Source of the DNA: JAJDOD01 sp050299835
Lineage (GTDB): Bacteria; Pseudomonadota; Alphaproteobacteria; Rhodobacterales; Rhodobacteraceae
Reading direction: 5' to 3'
DNA: 64,000 nt
Assembly (NCBI GenBank): GCA_050299835.1
Contig: JBNKWP010000004.1
Coordinates: forward strand, 62,001-126,000
Below are positions 41,310 through 48,438 of this stretch, piece after piece. The position numbers and the translations under genes were made by a program. The notes beneath the pieces are model-generated. The model did not search any database and was not told the origin of the DNA. It saw only the letters and a program-made list of their open reading frames with translations. How positions within the stretch are numbered: the first letter of the stretch is position 1; every line of letters begins with the position of its first letter.

Positions 41310-42466
41310 TCTCCGTCGCGGAGGCCCTCGCCCATGTCTTCGACCTCGCCGACCCGATGGAAAGCGAGACCGTCCCCCTCCGCTACGCCGTGGGCCGCGT
41401 CCTTGCCGACCCCGTCACCGCAAGCCGCAACCAACCGCCGTTCCGTGCCTCCGTCATGGATGGCTACGCGGTCGCCGGGGAGTCCGAAGCCTACACGGTA
41501 GTCGCAGAGACCGCCGCCGGAGGCATGCCTCAAACCATCATCGCGCCAGGTGAAGCGGTTCGTGTCTTTACCGGCGCCCCGGTGCCCGACGGCACCACAC
41601 GGGTCATCATCCAGGAAGATGTTGAGCGCACGGATGACCGCATCACTGTAAACGAAAACGCCGACAAACAACCGTATATCAGAGAGATAGGCCGCGACTT
41701 CAAAGTCGGTGACCAAATCCCCGCGCCCCGTCGCCTGACCCCGGCCCATGTCGCCCTCGCCGCGTCCATGAACGCCCCCGAGGTCACTGTCGCCCGCCGT
41801 CCGCAGGTCGCGATCATCGCCACCGGCAACGAACTGGTCATGCCCGGCGAGGACCCGTCTCCCTCCCAGATCCTCGCCTCGAACAACTTCGCGCTGGCCG
41901 CCATCGCCGAAAGTGAGGGGGCCGAAGCCCGGCTCCTGCCCATCGCCCGCGACACCCGCGAAAGCCTCGAATCCGCCTTCGCACTGGCGGCAGACGCCGA
42001 CCTGATCGTCACCATCGGCGGCGCCTCCGTCGGCGACTACGACCTCGTGGGCCAGGTCGCCGGTGATCTGGGTCTCGACCGCGCCTTTTACAAGATCGCA
42101 ATGCGTCCGGGCAAACCTCTCATGGCTGGCCGATTGGGCAAGACCCCGATGCTGGGGCTTCCGGGAAACCCGGTATCTTCAATCGTTTGCGGGCACATCT
42201 TCCTGCGCCCGCTCATACGCGCCATGCAGGGCCTGCCGAAAGCGGCCCTGCCCACACGGCGCGCCATCCTCGCCGAAGCCACAGGCCCGAACGGCCCGCG
42301 CGAACATTACATGCGGGCTTTTGTCGAAAACGGCCGCGCGACCATCGCCGAACGCCAGGACAGCGCCCTATTGACCGTCCTCGCAGATGCCAATGCCCTG
42401 GTGGTCCGCCCGCCCCATGACCCGGCAAAAGATGCGGGCGATGAGGTCATCTTCATAGAATTTTAA
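41306..42466 (+). CDS. moeA: Molybdopterin molybdenumtransferase
   Basis: 386 residues. It inserts molybdate into adenylylated molybdopterin. Domains in order: N-terminal RNQPPFRASVMDGYAV near residue 40; the MoCF-binding domain with IIATGNELVMPGE near 172, ASNNFALAAIAESEG and TIGGASVGDYDLV near 235; LPGNPVSSIVCGHIFLRP near 290; and a C-terminal barrel. The stop codon (42464-42466) lies inside the 8-bp target duplication of the IS1595 transposon, so the insertion occurred at the very end of the gene without changing the protein. Confidence 0.96.
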   Translation: MISVAEALAHVFDLADPMESETVPLRYAVGRVLADPVTASRNQPPFRASVMDGYAVAGESEAYTVVAETAAGGMPQTIIAPGEAVRVFTGAPVPDGTTRVIIQEDVERTDDRITVNENADKQPYIREIGRDFKVGDQIPAPRRLTPAHVALAASMNAPEVTVARRPQVAIIATGNELVMPGEDPSPSQILASNNFALAAIAESEGAEARLLPIARDTRESLESAFALAADADLIVTIGGASVGDYDLVGQVAGDLGLDRAFYKIAMRPGKPLMAGRLGKTPMLGLPGNPVSSIVCGHIFLRPLIRAMQGLPKAALPTRRAILAEATGPNGPREHYMRAFVENGRATIAERQDSALLTVLADANALVVRPPHDPAKDAGDEVIFIEF

Positions 42467-42469
42467 CGA
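42462..42469. repeat. Target-site duplication, left copy
   Basis: TTTAACGA, identical to 45480-45487 on the other side of the transposon; 8 bp is the duplication length of the IS1595 family. Confidence 0.95.
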
Positions 42470-42493
42470 GGCGTTATTATACTTGACGTACCC
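42470..42493 (+). repeat. Left terminal inverted repeat of IS1595 transposon
   Basis: 24 bp beginning GGCGTTATTATACTTGACG. It differs from the right end (45456-45479, inverted) at two adjacent positions, GA versus TG. Confidence 0.92.
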
Positions 42494-42511
42494 ACTTCTT
42501 GAATCTATATT
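42483..42511 (+). promoter_or_regulatory. Transposase promoter overlapping the left inverted repeat
   Basis: -35 TTGACG (42483-42488), 17-bp spacer, -10 TATATT (42506-42511), followed by an AAGGAG ribosome-binding site (42520-42525) ten bases before the ATG at 42536. The -35 box is inside the inverted repeat, so transposase bound to the end could repress its own promoter. Confidence 0.7.
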
Positions 42512-42535
42512 GATGATACAAGGAGTTATAGAGCA

Positions 42536-43462
42536 ATGTCGCACCTGTCCGCACCGTACTTTCACAACGAGGAAGCCGCCTACAAGTACGTAGAGGCCCG
42601 CGTCTGGCCGCATGGTGCGACTTGCCCCAAGTGCGGCGAGCGTGAGCGCGTGTCCAAAATGAAGGGCAAGAGCACCCGCATAGGCGCTTACAAGTGCTAC
42701 AAGTGCCGCAAGCCATTCACCGTAAAGGTCGGAACCATCTTCGAGTCCAGCCACGTCAAGATGAACCTCTGGCTTCAGGCGATCTATCTGATGTGCGCCA
42801 GCAAGAAGGGCATCAGCAGCAACCAGCTTCACCGGACCTTGGGCGTCACTCTGAAAACCGCTTGGTTCATGTCTCACCGTATCCGTGAGGCCATGCGCAA
42901 CGGCGCTCTGGCCCCTATGGGAGGCGGTGGCGGCATCGTGGAGGCCGACGAGACCTTTATCGGCATCGAACCCGGCAGGGAACGCGCCAAAGCGGACTAT
43001 GGCCACAAGAACAAGGTTCTGTCGCTGGTTGATCGCAGCACTGGCGAAAGCCGCAGCGTGGTTGTCAAAGACCTGCGCAAGGAAACCGTTATCCCGATCC
43101 TGCTTCGCAACGTCTCGCGTGAGGCTCAAATCGTCACCGACGAGGCCACCCACTACATCGGCCTTGAGGAAGAATTTGCCGCTCACGGCCATGTGGAGCA
43201 CGGCAAAGGTGAATACGTCCAGAAGGACTTCCCCGACATTCACACCAACACCATCGAAGGCTATTTCAGCATCTTCAAGCGGGGGATGCGCGGCGTATAC
43301 CAGCACTGCAAGCGCCGTCACCTGCACCGCTATCTCGCCGAGTTTGACTTCCGCTACAGCAATCGTCAGGCTCTTGAATGCAGCGACACCGTTAGGGCAG
43401 ATCGCGCCCTGCAAGGGATTGTGGGCAAGCGTCTGACCTACGAAACGATTGGTTGGAAATGA
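42536..43462 (+). CDS. IS1595-family (ISXO2-like) transposase
   Basis: 308 residues. An N-terminal zinc-ribbon has CPKCGERE near residue 30 and CYKCRKPF near 55. It is followed by the helix-turn-helix region ISSNQLHRTLGVTLKTAWFMSHRI (about 85-110) and the ISXO2-like DDE core: Asp/Glu in GGIVEADETFIG near 138, the second Asp in REAQIVTDEATHY near 200, and the third region THTNTIEGYFSIFKRG-like (NTIEGYFSIFKRGMRG) near 240. All catalytic blocks are present, so it appears functional. Its stop overlaps the next small ORF by 4 bp. Confidence 0.96.
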   Translation: MSHLSAPYFHNEEAAYKYVEARVWPHGATCPKCGERERVSKMKGKSTRIGAYKCYKCRKPFTVKVGTIFESSHVKMNLWLQAIYLMCASKKGISSNQLHRTLGVTLKTAWFMSHRIREAMRNGALAPMGGGGGIVEADETFIGIEPGRERAKADYGHKNKVLSLVDRSTGESRSVVVKDLRKETVIPILLRNVSREAQIVTDEATHYIGLEEEFAAHGHVEHGKGEYVQKDFPDIHTNTIEGYFSIFKRGMRGVYQHCKRRHLHRYLAEFDFRYSNRQALECSDTVRADRALQGIVGKRLTYETIGWK

Positions 43463-43617
43463 CGAAGAAACCGAAGGCAAAAGAGAGCCAGAGGGAGCAG
43501 TCCAAGAGGTTTCTGGAAAAGGTTCAGGAGCTCGTGGACGCTGGCGAACTAAGCCCCACCGAAGCCGAAGAAAGGTTTGAGCGCGCCATGGATAAGCTTG
43601 GGTTAAAGCGGGACTAA
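43459..43617 (+). CDS. Small charged helical protein, transposon cargo (52 residues)
   Basis: Starts MTKKPKAKESQREQSKRFLE and ends RAMDKLGLKRD. The ATG overlaps the transposase stop (ATGA), so it is translationally coupled to the transposase. The composition is Lys/Glu-rich and probably two helices. A transposition accessory or regulator is possible, but no family is recognised. Confidence 0.6.
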   Translation: MTKKPKAKESQREQSKRFLEKVQELVDAGELSPTEAEERFERAMDKLGLKRD

Positions 43618-43751
43618 ACTTCCGTGCGTGGATTCACACACGGTTCACACATTAGCGTCATGCTAAAGCCACATACCTCTGGAAACTAGTGTCAAGACGC
43701 TATATGTGAATCAGTACAGCAACTGAACCTAACCAAAGTGGAGTGCTAAAA

Positions 43752-43931
43752 ATGGATAAGCTTTTCGACGCCATTCGCGACCAGCACCCCGGTTGCGAAG
43801 TGGTGGATGTACGGTTTCTGGTAAACAAGCTTGAATTGAACCCAGACGGCCATGATGTCGATGCTCTCGACATGGAACTGGCCGAAGCCATTCAGAATGC
43901 CGGTGAACCCGTCACTGAACCGCCGGTCTGA
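43752..43931 (+). CDS. Small acidic protein, transposon cargo (59 residues)
   Basis: Begins MDKLFDAIRDQHPGCEVVDV and ends EPVTEPPV; net acidic and probably alpha/beta. ATG at 43752 is preferred; an in-frame GTG is three codons earlier. The upstream 134 bp contain a distant inverted repeat GATTCACA (43631-43638) and TGTGAATC (43705-43712) that may be regulatory. Function unknown. Confidence 0.55.
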   Translation: MDKLFDAIRDQHPGCEVVDVRFLVNKLELNPDGHDVDALDMELAEAIQNAGEPVTEPPV

Positions 43932-43962
43932 GAAAGCCTAGACTAATACCGTAAATCTTGTA

Positions 43963-43994
43963 TAGCTACCACTCCGTACCACGAGTGGTAGCTA
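43963..43994. promoter_or_regulatory. Perfect 12-bp-stem hairpin directly before the 192-residue cargo gene
   Basis: Arms TAGCTACCACTC (43963-43974) and GAGTGGTAGCTA (43983-43994) with an 8-nt loop. It ends three bases before the ATG at 43998, so in mRNA it would bury the ribosome-binding region; as DNA it could be an operator. It cannot be a normal terminator for the gene upstream without also affecting this start. Confidence 0.7.
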
Positions 43995-43997
43995 AAG

Positions 43998-44576
43998 ATG
44001 TTTGACTCATTCGTTTCTCTTTCGGAGCACATTCACGAGCTTCGCGCAGCCGCCTCTGGCCGACCTCCCGGAAATGCCATGCGTTTCTCGGAGGTATGGC
44101 AGGCAGCAATTGATTGCCCAAAGAATGGCATTTCTCAGGTTCGTTACTTCGGCAATGCTAAAATCCCAAAGCCTTTCAGCGGGATTTTCGTTCGCCTTGA
44201 AGAGGATGACAGGAACATCGCCGTAGTCTACGTGGACAATGATCTCGAAGGCCATTGGAAAGAATTTGCCGCAATCAAGGAGATGATGCACTGCTGGTCG
44301 CCGGGGCACACATACGTTGGAACTTCAGGCGCTGTTAGAGATTTGGTCGGTGCGCACGTAGCTGCGGCAACTCCCTACCCGACCGCCGTGGCTTCTGACA
44401 ACAACGCGATCCTGGCGGCGGCTGAAGTCATCCTCCCGCATTACACAGCGGAGCGGTACATCGCCGAAGGTAAGGATTTCGCGGAGATCGCGTTTGAGTG
44501 TGATCTTGATGAGCGCCTTGTGCGCTTCATCTGCCGCCATGATATTCTTCACCAACGGAAAAATGGTAAACTGTAG
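43998..44576 (+). CDS. Cargo protein, degenerate ImmA/IrrE-like candidate (192 residues)
   Basis: No confident family. Residues about 60-110 (FVRLEEDDRNIAVVYVDND, then AAIKEMMHCWSPG) have the order of strands and helix seen around the HExxH zinc helix of ImmA/IrrE peptidases. The motif here is KEMMH, lacking the first His, so catalysis is doubtful. The C-terminal part (AAAEVILPHYTAERYIAEG...IAFECDLDERLVRFICR) resembles the helical tail often found after that helix. If correct, it could be an inactive regulator or antitoxin-like protein. It is preceded by a hairpin over its start and is convergent with the HEPN-like gene 31 bp away. Confidence 0.55.
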   Translation: MFDSFVSLSEHIHELRAAASGRPPGNAMRFSEVWQAAIDCPKNGISQVRYFGNAKIPKPFSGIFVRLEEDDRNIAVVYVDNDLEGHWKEFAAIKEMMHCWSPGHTYVGTSGAVRDLVGAHVAAATPYPTAVASDNNAILAAAEVILPHYTAERYIAEGKDFAEIAFECDLDERLVRFICRHDILHQRKNGKL

Positions 44577-44607
44577 GCTAAACGTACCATGGATAAGGTC
44601 GCATCCG

Positions 44608-45438
44608 CTAAGGAGCGCCAGAAGTAGTTGTTGGTAGGTCGGGCATGACTCTCACCATCGCTCCAATGGCGCTTCTCGCAATTCCGAGAATTTCAATTGC
44701 TTCCTCAGTGGTAAGAATGACCTCTGGGTGGATGAGTGGGTTTCTGTGGAGTTTGGCTATTTGCTCCAAGGTTTCCCACACCTTCGCATCGCCGTAGGTT
44801 TTGTCCTTCAGTTGCTTGGCGTAACTTCCTATGGTTTCAAGCTTAGGTCTGGGTTCGCCGTTCGAAACGTGGTCCCAATATCCTTTCAGCACCGCTTCAA
44901 GAACGCGGAACACATGGAATCCACAGGCGGTGGGAAGCTCAAAAACTAGCGCCTTTCCAACCTCCCTCATGTCCTCGGTTACGCCCTCCACTTTGAGTAC
45001 AATTTGCTCAGGAAACAGGCGCTCTCCTTGTTCTGTCAGAAGGTTCACATCAAAGCCTTCCTTCTGGGTGACGAGGTATGTGGGCACCACTCCGATTTCT
45101 GAAGAGACGATGCTTAGGAAGGTTCGCGCTTCGCCCGCAATTCTCGCCCGATCTGAAAAATCGACTGGCTTATTAAGGTCGATAGACTCCTGAAATTCAG
45201 CGAGGTTGAGGTTTAGGCGTCTGGCGTGTGTCGCTGAAGCTCGAAGAAACGGAACATAGACGCTGGATTGGTATAACTCATCAAGCTTGGCTCGTGCGCC
45301 AAGTACACGCAGCAAACAATCAAGTGACTCATTGTGTTTGTCCAAAGACTGCAAATCATGAATCGCAGAAAAGCATTCAACAACCCAAGCAAGGGAAATT
45401 CTGACCACGGGGCACCTCTCAGATTGGCGGTGTTTCAT
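44608..45438 (-). CDS. HEPN-like protein with Rx4H motif, transposon cargo (276 residues)
   Basis: The C-terminal 100 residues are helical and include AKLHRNPLIHPEVILTTEEA near residue 240, which contains R-x4-H, the signature of HEPN ribonucleases. The N-terminal two thirds (PVVRISLAWVVECFSAIHDL onward) is helical with no recognised domain. HEPN proteins often serve as RNases in toxin-antitoxin, abortive-infection and CRISPR-linked systems; that function here is inferred. ATG 45438 is chosen because GGGGAGG precedes it by seven bases. Only 41 bp separate the start from the transposon end, so its promoter overlaps the inverted repeat or lies in host DNA. It is AT-rich compared with the host genes. 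Confidence 0.65.
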   Translation of the reverse strand: MKHRQSERCPVVRISLAWVVECFSAIHDLQSLDKHNESLDCLLRVLGARAKLDELYQSSVYVPFLRASATHARRLNLNLAEFQESIDLNKPVDFSDRARIAGEARTFLSIVSSEIGVVPTYLVTQKEGFDVNLLTEQGERLFPEQIVLKVEGVTEDMREVGKALVFELPTACGFHVFRVLEAVLKGYWDHVSNGEPRPKLETIGSYAKQLKDKTYGDAKVWETLEQIAKLHRNPLIHPEVILTTEEAIEILGIARSAIGAMVRVMPDLPTTTSGAP

Positions 45439-45455
45439 ACTAACGCCTCCCCTAT

Positions 45456-45479
45456 GGGTACGCAAAGTATAATAACGCC
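45456..45479 (-). repeat. Right terminal inverted repeat of IS1595 transposon
   Basis: 24 bp ending AAGTATAATAACGCC; inverse of 42470-42493 with two mismatches. Confidence 0.92.
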
Positions 45480-45487
45480 TTTAACGA
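45480..45487. repeat. Target-site duplication, right copy
   Basis: TTTAACGA, identical to 42462-42469. Confidence 0.95.
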
Positions 45488-45490
45488 AGA

Positions 45491-45530
45491 TTGACACAAA
45501 ACGGGAACGCGAATAGAACATACCTCGAAC
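45491..45530 (+). promoter_or_regulatory. lexA promoter with two overlapping SOS boxes
   Basis: -35 TTGACA (45491-45496), 17-bp spacer, -10 TAGAAC (45514-45519). GAAC occurs three times with 11-bp period (45505-45508, 45516-45519, 45527-45530), giving two overlapping GAAC-N7-GAAC sites, the alphaproteobacterial LexA box. The middle GAAC overlaps the -10 box, which fits tight autorepression. The transposon's right duplication ends 3 bp before the -35 box. Confidence 0.85.
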
Positions 45531-45573
45531 GCAGGATAATCTGCGAGAGCGAGAGCAGAGGAGGTTCGCTTAG

Positions 45574-46260
45574 ATGCTGACCCGTAAACAACTGGATTTG
45601 CTGGACTTTATCAACAAGCGTCTGCAACGCGACGGTGTTCCCCCATCGTTCGACGAAATGAAGGAAGCGCTGGACCTGCGCTCCAAATCCGGCATCCACA
45701 GGTTAATCACGGCGTTGGAGGAACGCGGCTTCATCCGCCGCCTCGCCCATCGCGCCCGCGCCATCGAGATCGTCAAGCTGCCGGAGGCGCTCGCCAAGGG
45801 CGGGCCGACGCTCCGCGTGATCGACGGCGACAAGACGGATCTGCCTGACCCGGCTGGCGCCATGCCGGTCGAGGCGCAGGCGCTCGAACTGCCGGTGATG
45901 GGCAAGATCGCTGCCGGCGTGCCCTATGAGGCGATCAGCCACGAACATTCCAGGGTCGCCGTCCCCGGCACGATGGTCGGCAAGGGCCACCATTACGCGC
46001 TGGAGGTGAAGGGCGACTCGATGATCGATGCGGGCATCAATCATGGCGATATCGTTGTCATCCGCGAAACATCGACGGCCGACAATGGCGACATCGTCGT
46101 GGCGCTGGTCAAGGACCACGAAGCGACGCTGAAGCGGTTCCGTCAGCAGGGCGATACCGTCGCGCTCGAAGCGGCCAACCCGGCCTTTGAAACCCAGCTT
46201 TACCGCGACCATGAGGTCAAGGTGCAGGGCCGTCTCGTCGGCCTGATCCGAAGCTACTGA
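45574..46260 (+). CDS. lexA: SOS-response repressor LexA
   Basis: 228 residues. N-terminal winged helix MLTRKQLDLLDFINKRLQRDGVPPSFDEM binds the SOS box. The C-terminal S24 peptidase domain has the Ala-Gly self-cleavage site in GKIAAGVPYEAI near residue 112, catalytic Ser in VKGDSMIDAG near 149 and Lys in ALVKDHEATLKR near 187. RecA filaments trigger its autocleavage. AGAGGAGG lies nine bases before the ATG. A bidirectional terminator follows. Confidence 0.97.
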   Translation: MLTRKQLDLLDFINKRLQRDGVPPSFDEMKEALDLRSKSGIHRLITALEERGFIRRLAHRARAIEIVKLPEALAKGGPTLRVIDGDKTDLPDPAGAMPVEAQALELPVMGKIAAGVPYEAISHEHSRVAVPGTMVGKGHHYALEVKGDSMIDAGINHGDIVVIRETSTADNGDIVVALVKDHEATLKRFRQQGDTVALEAANPAFETQLYRDHEVKVQGRLVGLIRSY

Positions 46261-46267
46261 ACAGGTA

Positions 46268-46315
46268 GTGAAAACCGCTTAAAGCGGTTTTCACAAAAGC
46301 TCTCTGAGAGCTTTT
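46268..46315. terminator. Bidirectional terminator between lexA and comEC
   Basis: Two adjacent hairpins: GTGAAAACCGCTT/AAGCGGTTTTCAC (46268-46294, 13-bp arms) and AAAAGCTCTC/GAGAGCTTTT (46295-46315, 10-bp arms), the second ending in a short T run on each strand. They fill the gap between convergent lexA and comEC. Confidence 0.7.
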
Positions 46316-46316
46316 C

Positions 46317-48371
46317 TTACGGCGACCACAGCCGTCGCCCGCTGCGGTCCTGCGCCGTAACGATCTTCAGTCCGTCCTTTTCCAGACCGATGGCCAGCGC
46401 GCCCGTCTCCCGCAACCGCCTGATATCATAGAGACTGCAGCCCTCCGGTGTGCGAGCGGGCACATTGACGATCAGCACCGAAACGTCGCGGCAGGTTGCG
46501 ATCGCGTCTGCGGCGGCGACTTTCCCCGTCGCGTGACGGATCACCGCCTGCCCCAGCCGGAGGTCACGTTGCCGCCCTGCCTCGATGAAGGCCGGGCGCG
46601 TGAATGCCACGGCCTGTTCCACCGGGTCGCCATCGTTCTCCAGCCAGCTTTCGGCGGCAAACCCGTCGCCCCGCGCCTTCGACAGCGCCCGACCCTCTGC
46701 CGTCATCACACCGATCAGCCCGCCGCTTTCCGCCACCAGCACCTCGGGCCGCTCGGTCCCGGCCCAAAGCGCCATCGCCAGCGCGGCAAGCGGCAGCCCG
46801 GCCAAGCGTGCCCGCCCCTGCCAGAGCACCAGCCACAGCCCCGCCAGCGCCAGGATCGGCAGCACCAGTGGCCCCGGTGCGACCACATGGCTTACCGCCC
46901 CCTCCCAGGAGGACACCTCCTCGGCCACCGCCAGCACCCAGCGGATCGCGGGTGCCATGATCCCCAGGCCCACCCAGGCCAATCCGAACGGGGCAAGCAC
47001 GGCGGCAAGAACAGCGGCGGGGATGATGACCGCCCCCATCAGCGGCACCGACAGCACATTGGCCACCACGCCGAAATGCGGCACCTGGTTGAAATGCGCG
47101 GCACCGATGGGGGCGGTCGCCATACCTGCGACAAGCGAAGACAGGGCGACACCGCCGACAATCCGCGCGCCGCGCGGCCAGCGCGCCGGGGACAGCCCGC
47201 GTGTCCGGAACATCCCGTAGACCGCCACCAGCGCCGTCGTCGCGGCGAAGGACATTTGGAAACCTGGGCCGTAAAGCGCCTCCGGCTTCAGCGTCAGCAC
47301 GATCATCGCGGCCACCGCCACCGCCCTGAGCGTCACCGCCCGCCGGTCGGCCAGGATCGCGCCGAACATCACCGCCACCATGACAAAGGCCCGCTCCGTC
47401 GCCACGTTCCCGCCCGAGAGCACCAGATAGACCGCGCCCGCCGCCAGCGCGCCCAGTGCGGCGATCTTCTTCGTCGGCCAGACCAGAGCCGCCCTCGGCA
47501 GGGCCGCCATCCCGACCCGGATCGCCGCGAAGACGAACCCGGTGAGCAATCCCATATGCAGCCCCGAGATCGCCAGCAGATGCGCAAGGTTCGACGCCCT
47601 CAGCGCATCATAGCTCTCCTCGGAAATCCCCGACCGGTCGCCCGTGGTGATCGCGGCGGCAAACCCGCCCGCCGGTCCGGGCAGCGCATCCTGCACGGCG
47701 CGCGACAGGCGCATTCGCAGGCGGTAGACCCACAGCTCCCAGGCCCGTCCGTCATGGGGTGCCAGCGCCAGCACCGGCGTCCGCGTGTAGCCGACCGCGC
47801 CCAACCGCTCGAACCAGGCCTGCCGCCGGAAATCGTAGCCCCCCGGCTCCACCGCGCCGCCCGGAGGCGACAAGTGGCCGGTGAGGATCACCGTCACACC
47901 CGGCTCGGGCGCAATGAAGCCCTGAGCCCCGTGCAGCGACACCCGCACCCGCTCCGGAGTTCTCTCCGGCGTCACATCCTCAAGCCGAACCCGGTCCAGC
48001 GTCAGCCTCAGCGCGTCAGAGGCTGACCGGTCCACCTCCACGATCCGGCCTTCGATGGCCCCATAAAAGCGGAAAGACAGCGTCTCGCCCGCCACCCCAT
48101 GCGCCTTTGCCCCCGCCACGCAGAACCCCGCGAGGATCAGGCAGATAGCCATCAGTGCAGGGCGAAGCGCGTCGATCGACCGCCAGACCAGAACGCCCAA
48201 AACCCCAAGAACAGTCACACAAAGCGTCCAATGCCCGGCCGTCGGCTCGAACCTCAACGCGAAATACCCGCCAATCCCGATCCCATAACAAACCGGCGCC
48301 CAGGGAAACAAATGCCCCTGCTGCGCTGCGAACTGGTCCGAGATGATCCCGACAAGGCGCACCCTTGTCAC
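46317..48371 (-). CDS. comEC: ComEC/Rec2-type DNA-uptake channel protein
   Basis: 684 residues. It forms the inner-membrane channel for single-stranded DNA in natural transformation. An N-terminal DUF4131 region with membrane segments and an OB-like part (LSFRFYGAIEGRIVEVDR) is followed by the Competence domain (LLAISGLHMGLLTGFVFAAIR near residue 270, LSGGNVATERAFVMVAVMF near 320). The C-terminal part after about residue 545 is soluble and lacks the metal-ligand motifs of the metallo-beta-lactamase domain seen in Gram-positive ComEC. It starts at GTG or an internal start; no other competence genes are nearby. Confidence 0.92.
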   Translation of the reverse strand: MTRVRLVGIISDQFAAQQGHLFPWAPVCYGIGIGGYFALRFEPTAGHWTLCVTVLGVLGVLVWRSIDALRPALMAICLILAGFCVAGAKAHGVAGETLSFRFYGAIEGRIVEVDRSASDALRLTLDRVRLEDVTPERTPERVRVSLHGAQGFIAPEPGVTVILTGHLSPPGGAVEPGGYDFRRQAWFERLGAVGYTRTPVLALAPHDGRAWELWVYRLRMRLSRAVQDALPGPAGGFAAAITTGDRSGISEESYDALRASNLAHLLAISGLHMGLLTGFVFAAIRVGMAALPRAALVWPTKKIAALGALAAGAVYLVLSGGNVATERAFVMVAVMFGAILADRRAVTLRAVAVAAMIVLTLKPEALYGPGFQMSFAATTALVAVYGMFRTRGLSPARWPRGARIVGGVALSSLVAGMATAPIGAAHFNQVPHFGVVANVLSVPLMGAVIIPAAVLAAVLAPFGLAWVGLGIMAPAIRWVLAVAEEVSSWEGAVSHVVAPGPLVLPILALAGLWLVLWQGRARLAGLPLAALAMALWAGTERPEVLVAESGGLIGVMTAEGRALSKARGDGFAAESWLENDGDPVEQAVAFTRPAFIEAGRQRDLRLGQAVIRHATGKVAAADAIATCRDVSVLIVNVPARTPEGCSLYDIRRLRETGALAIGLEKDGLKIVTAQDRSGRRLWSP

Positions 48372-48438
48372 CTACCTGCGCGTTGACTACACCCGGCCAC
48401 GCCTATCCAGTCATGGTTTCCGAGAGGTTAATGTCCAC

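Larger units (their letters stand above)
42470..45479 (+). mobile_element. IS1595-family transposon with four cargo genes
   Basis: 3010-bp element with terminal inverted repeats of 24 bp matching at 22 positions. The left repeat (42470-42493) begins GGCGTTATTATACTT. The right repeat (45456-45479) is its inverse, ending AAGTATAATAACGCC. Perfect 8-bp direct repeats TTTAACGA flank it. It carries an IS1595-type transposase, a 52-residue and a 59-residue ORF, a 192-residue gene, and on the opposite strand a 276-residue HEPN-like gene. The cargo is visibly more AT-rich than the host. A simple IS1595 member is about 1 kb, so about two thirds of this one is passenger DNA. The near-perfect ends and duplication suggest a fairly recent insertion. 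Confidence 0.95.

Noticed and set aside
46533..48026. Open frame of 497 codons opposite comEC
   Set aside because: Arg/His/Gln-rich translation typical of an antisense shadow.
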